Positions 16,524 to 25,987 of a stretch of DNA of 64,000 nt are shown one piece after another. Each line of letters opens with the position of its first letter. Positions within the stretch are counted from its first letter, which is position 1. The notes beneath the pieces were generated by a model. The model was not told the origin of the DNA. It did no database searches and was given only the letters and a program-made list of their open reading frames with translations. Made by a program: the position numbers and the translations under genes. Source of the stretch: DATLZC01 sp037444005 (lineage in GTDB: Bacteria; Chloroflexota; Dehalococcoidia; DSTF01; JACRBR01); the NCBI GenBank assembly GCA_037444005.1, contig JBBING010000005.1:1-64000 (forward strand). Reading direction: 5' to 3'.

Positions 16524-17936
16524 ATGGTGGCTGAACCTCTCGCTCCAGCGACCGGCGCAGGCGAACCCCTGCCGCCGTTCGACGCCGAGGCCGAACAGGC
16601 GGTGATCGCGTCGCTCCTCGTCGACGAGGACGCCGTCGCCCGCGTCGCCGCCATCGTGCGGCCGGACGACTTCTTCCGTCCCCAGAACCAGTGGTGTTAT
16701 CAGGCCTGCCTCGCGCTGTACGAGCGGGGCGAGGCCATCAACCAGGTGACGGTGGCCCACGAGCTCGCCCGGATGAACCTGCTCGAGCAGGCCGGGGGCA
16801 TCGCGTACCTGGGCCGCATCGTCGCCGAACTTCCCACCCCCGTAGGGGTCGAGCACTACGCTAACATCGTCCGGCGAGACGCCCAGTACCGGCGGCTCAT
16901 CGCGGCCGCCGGGAAGATCGCCCAGATGGCGTACCGTGGCGGGCCCAATCTGGACGAGACGCTATCGAGGGCGGCGAACCTCATCTTCGAGATTCAGGCG
17001 GGCGAGCGCGCCGGCGACTTCCGGCACATCCGCACCCTCCTCGAGGAGTACTGGGAGACGCCCGGCATCGAGAGCCTGGGCGCGAGCATCGTCGGGAGCG
17101 TACGCACCGGCTTCGTCGACCTGGACACCCTGCTGGGCGGCCTCAAGCGGTCCGACCTCATCATCATCGCCGCGCGGCCCGGCATCGGGAAGTCCACGCT
17201 CGCGATGAACATCGCCCGGAACGCCGCCATCGGGCAGAACGCCCGCGTCGCGGTGTTTTCGCTCGAAATGTCGGGCGAGCAGCTCGCGCAGCGCTTGCTG
17301 GCCGGCGAATCGGGCGTCGACCTGACGCGCGTCCGGCTCGGGGAGCACACCGAGGCCGAGGAGCGACGGATCATGCACGCCATGGGTGTGCTCGCCGACG
17401 CCGAAATCTACATCGATGACACCGCCGTCCAGCGGGTCGAGCAGATCCACGCCAAGGCCGACCGCCTGAAGCGCGAAAAGGGCTCGCTCGACCTCGTCAT
17501 CGTGGACTACCTGCAGCTCATCCGGGGTTCCGGCGGCGAGAACAACCGCGTCCAGGAGGTGAGCCACATCTCGCGGTCGCTCAAGGCGCTGGCGCGCGAG
17601 CTCGACGTGCCGGTCATCGCGGCGTCGCAGCTTTCGCGCGCGCCGGAGCAGCGGCATCCGCATGTCCCCATGCTGAGCGACCTGCGGGAGAGCGGCAGCA
17701 TCGAGCAGGACGCGGACATCGTGATGTTCATCTACCGCGAGGAGGTGTACCTCCAGCGAGAGGAATGGGAGGCGCAGCATCCGGACCTGCCGGCGGAGGC
17801 GTATCCCGCGGGGATCGCGCAGATCATCGTGGCGAAGCACCGCAACGGCCCCACGGGCACGGTCCACCTGCGCTTCCGGAACCATCTCTCGCGCTTCGAG
17901 GACCTGCTCGTGCGGGACGAGGAGGAGGCCTTGTGA
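16524..17936 (+). CDS. dnaB: Replicative DNA helicase DnaB
   Basis: The 470-residue hexameric helicase unwinds DNA at the fork. The N-terminal domain begins PPFDAEAEQAVIASLLVDED. A linker helix follows, then the RecA-like motor with Walker A ARPGIGKST (about residue 217), FSLEMSGEQL, Walker B LDLVIVDYLQL and the DLRESGSIEQDAD arginine-finger region. Length is normal and no intein is present. The next gene, encoding a DnaD-domain protein, overlaps by 4 nt, and a DnaC-like ATPase follows, giving a complete helicase-loading cassette. Confidence 0.97.
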   Translation: MVAEPLAPATGAGEPLPPFDAEAEQAVIASLLVDEDAVARVAAIVRPDDFFRPQNQWCYQACLALYERGEAINQVTVAHELARMNLLEQAGGIAYLGRIVAELPTPVGVEHYANIVRRDAQYRRLIAAAGKIAQMAYRGGPNLDETLSRAANLIFEIQAGERAGDFRHIRTLLEEYWETPGIESLGASIVGSVRTGFVDLDTLLGGLKRSDLIIIAARPGIGKSTLAMNIARNAAIGQNARVAVFSLEMSGEQLAQRLLAGESGVDLTRVRLGEHTEAEERRIMHAMGVLADAEIYIDDTAVQRVEQIHAKADRLKREKGSLDLVIVDYLQLIRGSGGENNRVQEVSHISRSLKALARELDVPVIAASQLSRAPEQRHPHVPMLSDLRESGSIEQDADIVMFIYREEVYLQREEWEAQHPDLPAEAYPAGIAQIIVAKHRNGPTGTVHLRFRNHLSRFEDLLVRDEEEAL

Positions 17937-18793
17937 CGGGCCGGGCGGCGCGCGGGGACGGGCGTCCCTTCGAGGGGTTCCCCGCAGGCGCGCGCGCGAC
18001 GCCCGTCCCGTCGCTCTTCTTCAGCCGGGTCATGCCGCTGCTGACAGACCCGGCGGCGCTGGCGGTGACGACGTATGTCTTTTACGCGCTGCATCGCAAG
18101 AAGGGGTTTCCTCGCTGGGTGTCGCTCCGGGAGCTTGCCGGAGAGGCCCCGCTGATGGCGTTGCTCACGGGTCTGGAGACGGGCCCGCGCGCGGAACATT
18201 CGATGGGCGGAACGGCGCCCCCGCGCCCTTCTCCGGAAGGGACGCCGGCCGCGAAAGGGGGTGAGGCCACGGAGGAACATCTGGCATCGGAGGCCGTCCA
18301 GGCTCTACGTCGGGGGGTCGACGCAGCAGTGGAGCTGGGCGTCCTCCTCGCTCTGCCCGTTAGAGGGGACGGTGCGGACGACACGTGGTTGTTTCTCAAC
18401 ACGCCGTCCGACCGCCGCGGGCTGGAGCTGGCGCGGACGGGGCGGGTCGCGGCCCGGGGGGCGCCACCGGGGGGGCCCATCGAGGCGCGCGCACCCGCCC
18501 CCTCCGTCTATCGATTGTACGAAGAGAACATCGGCGCCCTCACGCCGCTCGTCGCCGAGGAGCTGGACGAGGCCGAGCGGCTGTATCCGCTGTCGTGGAT
18601 CGAGGCGGCGATGCGCCGCGCCGTGGAGGCGAACGCGCGAAGCTGGCGCTACGTCCGTCGCATCCTCGAACGCTGGGCCGTCGAAGGACCCGACGATGAG
18701 AAAGCTGGGCGACTTCCTGCCTCCGACGCCGAACGCCGGTACCTCGGCGGGAAGTACGGACGGATCATCCGCTCCCGCATCGAGGGCGCCTGA
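17933..18793 (+). CDS. DnaD-domain replication initiation protein
   Basis: About 286 residues. The N-terminal part (FFSRVMPLLTDPAALAVTTY then a winged-helix-like segment) matches phage or Chloroflexi replication proteins. A low-complexity insert lies around residues 80-115. The C-terminal YRLYEENIGALTPLVAEEL through SWRYVRRILERWAVEG is a clear DnaD/DnaB2 domain used for primosome assembly. The GTG start overlaps the dnaB stop as GTGA. The last 98 nt overlap the start of the downstream ATPase gene in another frame. Confidence 0.85.
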   Translation: MTGRAARGDGRPFEGFPAGARATPVPSLFFSRVMPLLTDPAALAVTTYVFYALHRKKGFPRWVSLRELAGEAPLMALLTGLETGPRAEHSMGGTAPPRPSPEGTPAAKGGEATEEHLASEAVQALRRGVDAAVELGVLLALPVRGDGADDTWLFLNTPSDRRGLELARTGRVAARGAPPGGPIEARAPAPSVYRLYEENIGALTPLVAEELDEAERLYPLSWIEAAMRRAVEANARSWRYVRRILERWAVEGPDDEKAGRLPASDAERRYLGGKYGRIIRSRIEGA

Positions 18794-20108
18794 GCCGCCG
18801 GCCGGCGAGGGCGATCTCTGTCCCCGATGCGGCGGCGCGGGGTTCGTGCGGCTCCGCGTGCCCGTGGACGACCCGCGCTTCGGGCAGGCGGTGCCCTGCG
18901 CGTGCGTGCTGCGAGAGACGGAGGAGAAGCGGCAGCGCCGTCTGCAGCGCTACAGCAATCTGGGGCCGCTGACGCGCCTCACATTCGCGAACCTCATGCG
19001 GCGGGGCCGTTCGCCGGCGGCCCGGGATCAGGAACGCTACCAGCGTTGCGTGGAGGATGCCGAGGCGTTCGCCGAGCGGCCCGAGGGCTGGCTCGTGCTG
19101 ACGGGGGCGAGCGGGTGCGGCAAGACGCACATCGCCGCCGCCGTCGCCAACCGGCTCATCGAGCGCGGCCAGCCGGCGCTGTTCGTCGTCGTCCCCGACC
19201 TGCTCGATCACCTGCGGGCTGCGTACGCGCCCGACGCCGAACTCAGCTACGACCGGCTCTTCGAACAGGTACGGAACGCGCCCGTGCTCATCCTCGACGA
19301 CCTCGGCACGCAGAGCGCGACGCCGTGGGCCCAGGAAAAGCTCTTCCAGCTCATCAACCATCGGTTCAACGCCCGGCTGCCGACCATCGTCACCACGAAT
19401 CTCCCACTGGAGCAGTTCGACGAGCGCCTCCGCACGCGGCTGTCGGACCCATCGCTCGCGCGGGTCTGGACGCTCGAAGAGCGCCGGCCGCAGGAGCTGC
19501 GGAGCCTCGACGCGCTCAACCTCCCGCTGATCCGGGAGATGACGTTCGACCGCTTCGACCATCGGGCGCTGCATCTGCCGCCGGACCAGCGGCGCGCCCT
19601 GGAGAACGCGTACCGTCACGCCCTGGCGTTCGCGGAGAAGCCCGAAAACTGGCTGGTGTTCATGGGGCCGCACGGCGCCGGCAAGACCCATCTCGCCGCC
19701 GCCATCGCCAACTACCGGCGGCAGCAGGGAGACGAGGTGACGTTCGTCGTCGTCCCCGACCTTCTCGATTTTCTCCGCCAGTCCTTCTCGGCGGACCAGC
19801 CCGCCACGTTCCATCAGGTGTTCGAGAGCATCCGGACATCTTCCGTGCTCGTGCTCGACGACCTGGACGTGCAGGCGAATATTCCCTGGGTGCGGGAGAA
19901 GCTGTTCCAGCTCTTGAATCATCGCTACGCGGCGCGCCTTCCCACCGTCATCACGACGGCGCTCTCGATGGATGAGCTGGGCGAGCGGCTGGCGTCGCGG
20001 CTGGTGGACCCGACGGTGTGCTCGGTCCTCTACATGGGCGCGGGGACGTTCCATGCGCAGCCGGGGGGCGGCCCCGGCGCGCCCGGGCGCAAGCGCGGGC
20101 GCCGCTGA
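18696..20108 (+). CDS. Tandem DnaC/IstB-like AAA+ ATPase (two ATPase modules)
   Basis: About 470 residues. An N-terminal Cys cluster (CPRCGGAGF, later PCACV) looks like a zinc ribbon. Then two consecutive DnaC-type ATPase modules follow: the first has Walker A GASGCGKTH and Walker B LILDDLG, the second GPHGAGKTH and LVLDDLD. Both share FVVVPDLLD, EKLFQLINHR/EKLFQLLNHR and RLPTIVTT/RLPTVITT segments, so they arose by duplication. DnaC proteins load the replicative helicase; operon position after dnaB and the DnaD gene supports that role. The ATG at 18696 lies inside the preceding gene. The duplication within one chain is unusual. Confidence 0.87.
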   Translation: MRKLGDFLPPTPNAGTSAGSTDGSSAPASRAPEPPAGEGDLCPRCGGAGFVRLRVPVDDPRFGQAVPCACVLRETEEKRQRRLQRYSNLGPLTRLTFANLMRRGRSPAARDQERYQRCVEDAEAFAERPEGWLVLTGASGCGKTHIAAAVANRLIERGQPALFVVVPDLLDHLRAAYAPDAELSYDRLFEQVRNAPVLILDDLGTQSATPWAQEKLFQLINHRFNARLPTIVTTNLPLEQFDERLRTRLSDPSLARVWTLEERRPQELRSLDALNLPLIREMTFDRFDHRALHLPPDQRRALENAYRHALAFAEKPENWLVFMGPHGAGKTHLAAAIANYRRQQGDEVTFVVVPDLLDFLRQSFSADQPATFHQVFESIRTSSVLVLDDLDVQANIPWVREKLFQLLNHRYAARLPTVITTALSMDELGERLASRLVDPTVCSVLYMGAGTFHAQPGGGPGAPGRKRGRR

Positions 20109-20145
20109 GGGCATCTTCCGATTTTCTCGGCCCAGGCCTTCCGTG

Positions 20146-20151
20146 TACGAT
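20146..20151 (+). promoter_or_regulatory. Putative -10 element, NifU-domain gene
   Basis: TACGAT ends 7 nt before the ATG at 20159, again consistent with a leaderless start. Confidence 0.4.
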
Positions 20152-20158
20152 GGGAGTG

Positions 20159-20449
20159 ATGAAGACCAGCGCTGACGACCTGTGGACGCGCGTGGAGGAG
20201 ACGCTCGACCTCATGCGTCCGTACATTCACTCCCATGGAGGCGAGGTCAACCTCGTGGGCATCGAGGGCGACACCGTGCGCCTCCAGCTCGTCGGGGCGT
20301 GCCACGGGTGCCCGATGAGCATGCTGACGCTCCGGCTCGGCATCGAGCGCATCATTCAGGAGCGCATCCCCGAGATCGTCCACGTCGAGGCCGTGAGCCC
20401 TGACGAGTTCGACTGGCCCGAGATCGAACCCCTCGACGAAGACGCCTAG
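20159..20449 (+). CDS. NifU C-terminal domain protein (Fe-S scaffold or carrier)
   Basis: A 96-residue protein consisting of the Nfu domain alone: RPYIHSHGGEVNLVGIEG, then the cluster-binding CHGCPMSMLTL (Cys-x2-Cys), then the helix GIERIIQERIPEI. Nfu proteins deliver [4Fe-4S] clusters to target enzymes. ATG 20159 fits the -10 spacing; ATG 20150 is also possible. It ends overlapping the convergent luciferase-like gene by 4 bp. Confidence 0.92.
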   Translation: MKTSADDLWTRVEETLDLMRPYIHSHGGEVNLVGIEGDTVRLQLVGACHGCPMSMLTLRLGIERIIQERIPEIVHVEAVSPDEFDWPEIEPLDEDA

Positions 20450-21333
20450 CCCGCGAACTCGGGCCAGACCTCTTCCATGAACCGCCGCAGGTACTCGATT
20501 TGCCCCTCGGGCGTGCGCAGGGACGGCGCCGCGCCCATGCCCATGGCGGGCCAGAGGGCGAAGTCGGTCGCGCCGGCGTCGCGGAAGGCCCGGATGCGCT
20601 CCGCAAGGTCGGCGGGGCGGTCCGAAGGCGGGCCGGCGGCGGCCTCGAAGATGGTGACCTCGGCCTCGCGTCCGGCGTGACGCGCGGCCTCGAGGACGCG
20701 CTCGCGATTGGCCCGGAAGGACTCGGGCGTTTGCTGGGCGTTGGCGATCCACCCGTTGGCGAGCCGGCCGGCGCGGCGCAGCGCGGCCGGAGAGGCGCCG
20801 CCGCACAGCAGTGGCGGATGAGGGCGCTGCACGGGCTTCGGCTCCGCCACCATGTCGTCCAGCGTGTAGAACCGCCCGCGGAACGTGGCGTGGTCGCTGG
20901 TCCACAGGAGCTTCAGCACCTCGATGGCCTCGTTCATCCGGGCGCCTCGCTCGCGGAAGGGCACACCCATCGCCTCGAACTCCGGCTCCTGCCAGCCCAC
21001 GCCGATACCGAGGCGCACGCGTCCACCCGACAGGAAGTCGAGCGTGGCGACGGTCTTGGCGACGAGGGCGGGCTGACGCTGCGGCAGGATGAGGATGCCG
21101 GTCTCGAGGCCGATCCGCTCGGTGCAGCCGGCGACGAATGCCAGCGTCGCGAGGGGTTCGAGCATGCGCAGGGTCGGCGGGTAGATCGAGCGCGGCGTGC
21201 CATCGGGCCGCGGTTGCGGCATCGCCACGTGGTCCGTCGCCAGGACGAAATCGACCCCGAGCCCTTCGAGCGCCCGGACATACTCACGCAAGGCGGGACC
21301 CTGGAGCGGCGGTAGGTGAACGCTGAGACGCAC
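20446..21333 (-). CDS. LLM-class (luciferase-like) F420-dependent oxidoreductase
   Basis: The 295-residue TIM-barrel protein of the bacterial luciferase superfamily has ATDHVAMP near residue 33, the GRVRLGIGVGWQEPEFEAMG strand-loop at about residue 105-125, and a PLLCGGASPAALRRAG segment typical of probable F420-dependent members found in Actinobacteria and Chloroflexi. Flavin versus F420 use cannot be decided from the sequence alone. Substrate unknown. It is a single gene, converging with the NifU-domain gene. Confidence 0.87.
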   Translation of the reverse strand: MRLSVHLPPLQGPALREYVRALEGLGVDFVLATDHVAMPQPRPDGTPRSIYPPTLRMLEPLATLAFVAGCTERIGLETGILILPQRQPALVAKTVATLDFLSGGRVRLGIGVGWQEPEFEAMGVPFRERGARMNEAIEVLKLLWTSDHATFRGRFYTLDDMVAEPKPVQRPHPPLLCGGASPAALRRAGRLANGWIANAQQTPESFRANRERVLEAARHAGREAEVTIFEAAAGPPSDRPADLAERIRAFRDAGATDFALWPAMGMGAAPSLRTPEGQIEYLRRFMEEVWPEFAG

Positions 21334-21372
21334 GGGTGAGCCTCCTCGAACGGTGAGTGTTCGGCCCGCAGG

Positions 21373-23721
21373 CTACGCGCCGTGCACGTCAGCCGCAACC
21401 GGCACGCCGGCCAGCGCGTCCGGGAGGCCCGACTCGTAGGCGTCGATGAGCGCGGAGAGCGGCAGGTCGACCAGCGAGCCGCCCGGCCCGAGCCGGAACC
21501 GGGGCTCCGGGCCGCTCGTGACCCGTCCCAGCGTGATCGAGGGCACGCCGTGGCGCTCGGCCAGCGCCAAGAGCGCGTCGAGGTCGGCCGGCTTCGTGGT
21601 CACGACGATGCGCGACTGGCGTTCCCCGAAGAGCGCGGCGTCCAGCCTCCCTCGCGGGGCGATGTCGTCGCCGTCGAAGCCCAGGCCGCCCATGATGGCG
21701 CACTGCGCCAGCGTCACGGCGAGACCGCCGTGGGAGCAGTCGTGGGCCGACCGCACGAGGCCCCGCTCGATGGCTTCGCGCGCCGCCGCCTGCACCCGCG
21801 CTTCGAGGTCGAGGTCGATGCGCGGACGGCCGGCGACGACGCCGTGGACCTCGCGGAGGTATTCGCTGGCGCCGATGTCGGCGACGTCGCCTTCGAGCGC
21901 GGTGGCGCCGAGCAGGACGACGGCGTCGCCGGGCTCGCGGAACGCCGCGCCGACGTGCCGTGTGACATCATCGAGCACACCGAGCATGCCGACGACCGGC
22001 GTGGGGTAGACGGGATCGCCGGACGTTTCGTTGTACAGGCTCACGTTGCCCGAGATGACCGGCGTTCCGAGCGCCCGGCAGGCTTCGGCCATGCCGCGGA
22101 TGGCTTGCTCGAGCTGGTAGTACACGTCGGGCTTCTCGGGGTTCCCGAAGTTGAGGCAGTCGGTGACGGCGACCGGCCGGGCGCCCACGCAGACGACGTT
22201 GCGGGCGGCCTCGGCGACGGCGATCTTGCCGCCTTCGAAGGGGTCGAGGAAGCAGTAGAGGCCGTTTCCGTCCGTGGCGAGGGCGATGCCCCGCTTCGTG
22301 GGCGCAGGCGGACCGGGCAGGGCCTTGTCCACCCGGAGCACGGCGGCGTCGCCTCCCGGCCCGAGCACCGTGTTGTTGCCGACCTGGTGGTCGTACTGCC
22401 GCCCCACCCACCGTTTGGAGGCGATCTCGGGGCAGCGGAGGAGCCGCAGCAGCGTTTCGCCGGCCTCCTCGGGGGCGATGTCGGGCACTTTCGAGAGGTC
22501 GCTCTCCTGCAGGTCTGTGAGCCATTTCGGCTTGACGCCCTCCCGGACGTACGTCGGCGGTTCGGTGAGCAAGCGCACCGGCAGGCGGGCAACCTCGCGC
22601 TCGCCGTCGCGAACGATGGCGAGCGGCTCCTCGATGACGTAGCCGACCTCGGCGACGTGGAGCTCCCACCGCTCGAACAGCCGCTTCACGTCGTCGACGT
22701 GCTCCCTCCGGGCGACGATCAGCATGCGCTCCTGAGACTCCGAGAGCATCACGTCGTACGGGGTCATCCCTCGCTCGCGTCGCGGCACCTTCGCCACGTC
22801 GATGACGACGCCCGTGCCCGCTTTGGCGGCGCACTCGACCGACGCGCTCGTGAGGCCGGCGGCGCCCAGGTCCTGGATGCCGGTGAACCAGTCGGGGTGC
22901 TCGCTGGCGAGCTCCAGGCACGCCTCCATCAGCAGCTTTTCCATGAACGGGTTGCCGACCTGCACCGCCGGGCGTCGCTCTTCCGAGCGCTCGTCCAGCT
23001 CGACCGACGCGAAGGTCGCGCCGTGGATGCCGTCCTTGCCCGTGTCGGCGCCGACGAGCAGCAGCGCGTTGCCCGGGCCCTCCGCGCGCGCGCGGGCCAG
23101 CCGGTCGACCCGGGCCACGCCGACGCACATGGCGTTCACCAGCGGATTGCCGCTGTAGGCGGCGCCGAACGAGACCTCGCCTCCGACGGTCGGGATGCCT
23201 AGGCAGTTCCCGTAGCCGCCGATGCCGGACACGACGCCCACGAGGAGCCGGCGGTTGCGGGCGACGACGTCGTCCGGTGGGCCCTCGGGCCGCCGGGTGA
23301 TGGGGCCGAAGCGGAGCGAATCGAGGATGGCGACGGGCCGCGCGCCCATGGCGAAGACGTCGCGCACGATGCCGCCGACGCCGGTGGCGGCCCCCTGGTA
23401 GGGCTCGATGGCGGACGGATGGTTGTGGGATTCGATCTTCATCGCCACGCACAGGCCATCGCCGAGCTCGACGATGCCCGCGTTCTCCTGTCCCGCTCTC
23501 GTGAGGACGCCGGGGCCTTCCGTCGGGAAGAGGCGGAGAAGGGGCTTGCTGTTCTTGTATCCGCAGTGCTCGCTCCACAGGGCGCCGATCATGCCGAGCT
23601 CGACCTCGTTGGGCGGGCGGCCCAGGCGTTCGAGGATGAGGGCGTACTCGTCGCGGGTGAGGGCGATCTGCTCGAGGGTGCGGTCGTCGGGCCAGCCGTT
23701 CGAGGGAGGCGTGGGAGGCAT
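21373..23721 (-). CDS. purL: Phosphoribosylformylglycinamidine synthase subunit PurL
   Basis: The 782-residue small-type PurL converts FGAR, glutamine-derived ammonia and ATP to FGAM with PurQ and PurS. The protein starts near LALTRDEY-like [14 protein letters not shown], with the [11 protein letters not shown] motif that binds [23 protein letters not shown], and two internally repeated AIR-synthase-like halves. Upstream frame extends beyond 23721 but would run into the DUF4389 gene, so ATG 23721 is chosen. It is not linked to purQ. Confidence 0.95.
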   Translation of the reverse strand: MPPTPPSNGWPDDRTLEQIALTRDEYALILERLGRPPNEVELGMIGALWSEHCGYKNSKPLLRLFPTEGPGVLTRAGQENAGIVELGDGLCVAMKIESHNHPSAIEPYQGAATGVGGIVRDVFAMGARPVAILDSLRFGPITRRPEGPPDDVVARNRRLLVGVVSGIGGYGNCLGIPTVGGEVSFGAAYSGNPLVNAMCVGVARVDRLARARAEGPGNALLLVGADTGKDGIHGATFASVELDERSEERRPAVQVGNPFMEKLLMEACLELASEHPDWFTGIQDLGAAGLTSASVECAAKAGTGVVIDVAKVPRRERGMTPYDVMLSESQERMLIVARREHVDDVKRLFERWELHVAEVGYVIEEPLAIVRDGEREVARLPVRLLTEPPTYVREGVKPKWLTDLQESDLSKVPDIAPEEAGETLLRLLRCPEIASKRWVGRQYDHQVGNNTVLGPGGDAAVLRVDKALPGPPAPTKRGIALATDGNGLYCFLDPFEGGKIAVAEAARNVVCVGARPVAVTDCLNFGNPEKPDVYYQLEQAIRGMAEACRALGTPVISGNVSLYNETSGDPVYPTPVVGMLGVLDDVTRHVGAAFREPGDAVVLLGATALEGDVADIGASEYLREVHGVVAGRPRIDLDLEARVQAAAREAIERGLVRSAHDCSHGGLAVTLAQCAIMGGLGFDGDDIAPRGRLDAALFGERQSRIVVTTKPADLDALLALAERHGVPSITLGRVTSGPEPRFRLGPGGSLVDLPLSALIDAYESGLPDALAGVPVAADVHGA

Positions 23722-23749
23722 GCCGGTCGCAGGATAGCAGGGCGGCTGC

Positions 23750-23777
23750 GGGCGGGCCACGGCGCCGCGGCCCGCCC
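23750..23777 (-). terminator. Terminator-like hairpin after DUF4389 gene
   Basis: GGGCGGGCC and GGCCCGCCC form a 9-bp stem with a 10-nt loop, 13 nt past the DUF4389 stop. It lies between that gene and purL on the same strand. T-richness is low. Confidence 0.45.
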
Positions 23778-23789
23778 CGTTTCGAAGCG

Positions 23790-24386
23790 CTATTTCAGGC
23801 TGAACGGAGGGTAGCGGTCCGTCATCAGCCATGCACTGTACGCGTTCGCCCGGTAGCTCCAGCGGTTCACGCCGACGACGAAGTCGAACAGGCCGCGCGG
23901 AAAGCGCCCCGTGAACAGGATGGCGAAGAAGACGACGAAGTACAGGACGGCCGCGACGAGCGCGAGCAGAACCAGCACGATGACGTTCGGGATGACCAGG
24001 AGCCATTTGACGAAGATGAGCCAGCGGGAGAGCCGCTCGGGGTATTCGATGTCGAACGTCACGGGGTAGCGCCCGGGCTCGCCCGAGAAGGGCGGGTATT
24101 CGTCGCGCATGAGGCCGACGTAGGCGGAGACGTTCGCGGCCCAGCGGTAGATGTTGACGTTGAAGTCGAACATCCCGCGCGGGAAGCGGCCCGTGAACAG
24201 GATGGCGAAGAACGACAGAAAGGTGAGGAGCTGGGCCACGATCTGAAGGACATACAGGATGACGAGGTGCGGGATGGCCAGCAGCCACTTGACGAAGATG
24301 AGCCAGCGGGAGAGCCGTTCGGGGTACGCGACGTCGTAGGTGAGGGGGTAGGGCGGCGGAGCCTCGGCGGCGATGGCGGCGCTCAT
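23790..24386 (-). CDS. DUF4389 membrane protein with internal duplication
   Basis: The 198-residue protein consists of two DUF4389 repeats (about residues 10-100 and 106-196). Each contains [16 protein letters not shown], a hydrophobic double helix, and an [14 protein letters not shown] segment ending in DxYPPFS. Four membrane helices are likely. AAAGGAGG precedes the ATG. Function of the family is unknown. The near-identical halves point to tandem duplication within the gene. Confidence 0.88.
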   Translation of the reverse strand: MSAAIAAEAPPPYPLTYDVAYPERLSRWLIFVKWLLAIPHLVILYVLQIVAQLLTFLSFFAILFTGRFPRGMFDFNVNIYRWAANVSAYVGLMRDEYPPFSGEPGRYPVTFDIEYPERLSRWLIFVKWLLVIPNVIVLVLLALVAAVLYFVVFFAILFTGRFPRGLFDFVVGVNRWSYRANAYSAWLMTDRYPPFSLK

Positions 24387-24474
24387 CGATGCCTCCTTTC
24401 GATCAGGCGCCTATACGTTCGCTCCTTATATACCACAGCCGCGCAAGTGGTCTCCGCCGAAGCCGGAAGACAAC

Positions 24475-24500
24475 GAGGGCGCTCCGTTCGGAGCGCCCTC
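24475..24500 (-). terminator. Terminator of the SDR gene
   Basis: A perfect 11-bp stem (GAGGGCGCTCC with GGAGCGCCCTC) around a 4-nt loop lies 36 nt after the SDR stop. On the minus strand it is followed by GTTGTCTTCC. Confidence 0.65.
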
Positions 24501-24536
24501 GCGTTGCCGCTATACGCGAGTGGGCGGCTCGCCCGC

Positions 24537-25463
24537 CTACTCCTTGGGCTCCTGCGGCGGCCACTGGTTGCGGAGGCCGGCCGCGATGGTGCGCGGGATG
24601 ATGGCGCTGATGCGGTCCACCGTCCAGTCGCTCTCCCCGAAGATGGTGCTCTCCCACGTCGGCTCGGAGTAGAGGGAGATCTGCCGTCCCGCGACCAGGA
24701 AGGTGCGGCCGTTGATGTTCTTCGCCTCGTCGGTGCAGAGCCAGGTCACAAACGGCCCGATGGCTTCCGGCGGGAACTGCTTGGCGAACGCCTCGAGGGC
24801 TTCGAGGCTCATGCCAGCGGCGCCGCCTCGCGCGGCCGCAGCCTTCATCTCGTCGCTGATGGTGAGCCGGGTGGCCGCCCGCGGCCGGATGGCGTTGCAG
24901 CGCACGCCGTAGCGTCCCATGTCCCGCGCCACGGTGCGCGTCAGGCCGATGATGCCCTCTTTCGCCGCCGAGTAGTTGGCCTGCCCCATGTTCCCCAGGC
25001 CTGACTCCGACGACGTGTTCACGATGACGCCCGACCGCTGCTGCCGGAAGACGACGCAGGCGTGCTTCGTCAGGTTGAAGTGACCCTTGAGGTGGACGGC
25101 GATGACCGCGTCCCACTCCTCCTCGGTCATGTTGAAGATCATCCGGTCGCGCAGGATGCCGGCGTTGTTGACCAGAATGTCGAGCCGCCCGAACTCGTCG
25201 ATGGCCTGCTTCACCATGGCCTCGGCGTCGGCGAAGCTAGCGACGTTGCCGTAGTTGGCGACCGCTTTGCCGCCTCGCGAGCGGATCTCTTCGACCACTT
25301 CGTCGGCCGGCCCGCGATCGCCTCCTTCGCCGTGCGCCGTCCCGCCGTAGTCGTTCACGACGACGGCGGCGCCCTCCTCTGCGAGGCACAGCGCCTCGCC
25401 CCGTCCGATGCCACGCCCGGCGCCAGTGACAATGGCCACGCGGCCCTTCAATCGATCGCCCAC
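24537..25463 (-). CDS. Short-chain dehydrogenase/reductase (3-hydroxyacyl-CoA-type)
   Basis: The 308-residue SDR has the cofactor motif TGAGRGIGRG at residues 14-23, NNAG near 98, and catalytic Ser and YSAAK (Tyr/Lys). The segments VVVNDYGG and LRDRMIFNMTEEEWDAVIAVHL resemble the dehydrogenase part of peroxisomal multifunctional enzyme type 2, which suggests an acyl-CoA substrate. A C-terminal extension of about 50 residues is longer than in classical SDRs. Single gene with its own terminator. Confidence 0.88.
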   Translation of the reverse strand: MGDRLKGRVAIVTGAGRGIGRGEALCLAEEGAAVVVNDYGGTAHGEGGDRGPADEVVEEIRSRGGKAVANYGNVASFADAEAMVKQAIDEFGRLDILVNNAGILRDRMIFNMTEEEWDAVIAVHLKGHFNLTKHACVVFRQQRSGVIVNTSSESGLGNMGQANYSAAKEGIIGLTRTVARDMGRYGVRCNAIRPRAATRLTISDEMKAAAARGGAAGMSLEALEAFAKQFPPEAIGPFVTWLCTDEAKNINGRTFLVAGRQISLYSEPTWESTIFGESDWTVDRISAIIPRTIAAGLRNQWPPQEPKE

Positions 25464-25708
25464 GGTTCGTTGCCTCCTTCGTGTATGGTTCGAGGGATGA
25501 GACGCCCTCCCCGCGGGGGAAGGCGAGCGCTTCGTTCCGGCCGTCGCCCGACCGACGCGCGCGAGAACCCTTGTACTCTATGCGCCCCCTACGGGCAAGA
25601 AGCATCTGGCCCGGCGCTGGGGAGGTGAGCGGCTCGTCGGCCGGTAACCGCGCGGTGACCGCAGGTCAGAATTCACCAACCTGCGCCCGCGGGCTGGGTT
25701 TCGCCGCC

Positions 25709-25714
25709 GATACT
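25709..25714 (+). promoter_or_regulatory. Putative -10 element, leaderless Flp pilin gene
   Basis: GATACT ends 7 nt before the pilin ATG at 25722. Confidence 0.4.
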
Positions 25715-25721
25715 GAAGGCG

Positions 25722-25901
25722 ATGAAGACGCGCACCGTTCACCGCTGGGTCGCCCGCGCGGCCGCCGAAGGAGGCCAGACGCTCACGGAATACGGCCTGG
25801 TCGTCAGCCTGATCATTGTCTTCATCCTGGTCATGGCGTTGCAGGTGATGGGCACGACGATCAGCAACGCGTTCGAGCGGGCCACGAGCGTCTTCCCCTG
25901 A
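25722..25901 (+). CDS. Flp-type pilin (class IVb/Tad prepilin)
   Basis: A 59-residue prepilin. A basic leader ends in EGG, followed by QTLTEYGLVVSLIIVFILVM: cleavage after Gly would leave Glu at mature position 5 and Tyr at 6, as in Flp pilins, followed by the hydrophobic polymerisation helix. The short C-terminus ends FERATSVFP. No tadA, tadZ or prepilin peptidase gene is adjacent. The TadE/TadG genes lie 23 kb downstream at 48.7-50.9 kb. Confidence 0.85.
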   Translation: MKTRTVHRWVARAAAEGGQTLTEYGLVVSLIIVFILVMALQVMGTTISNAFERATSVFP

Positions 25902-25920
25902 CGCGCCGATCGCTCCGAAA

Positions 25921-25967
25921 CAATTGACGCCCGGCTCCCGGCTGGGCGCCGGGGCGGGCGCCAATTG
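25921..25967. terminator. Bidirectional terminator between pilin and tlpA
   Basis: CAATTG-A-CGCCCG and CGGGCG-C-CAATTG pair across a GC-rich centre, with one mismatch, between two convergent genes. Confidence 0.5.
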
Positions 25968-25987
25968 AGCCGGCGTAGGAGGGCGAG

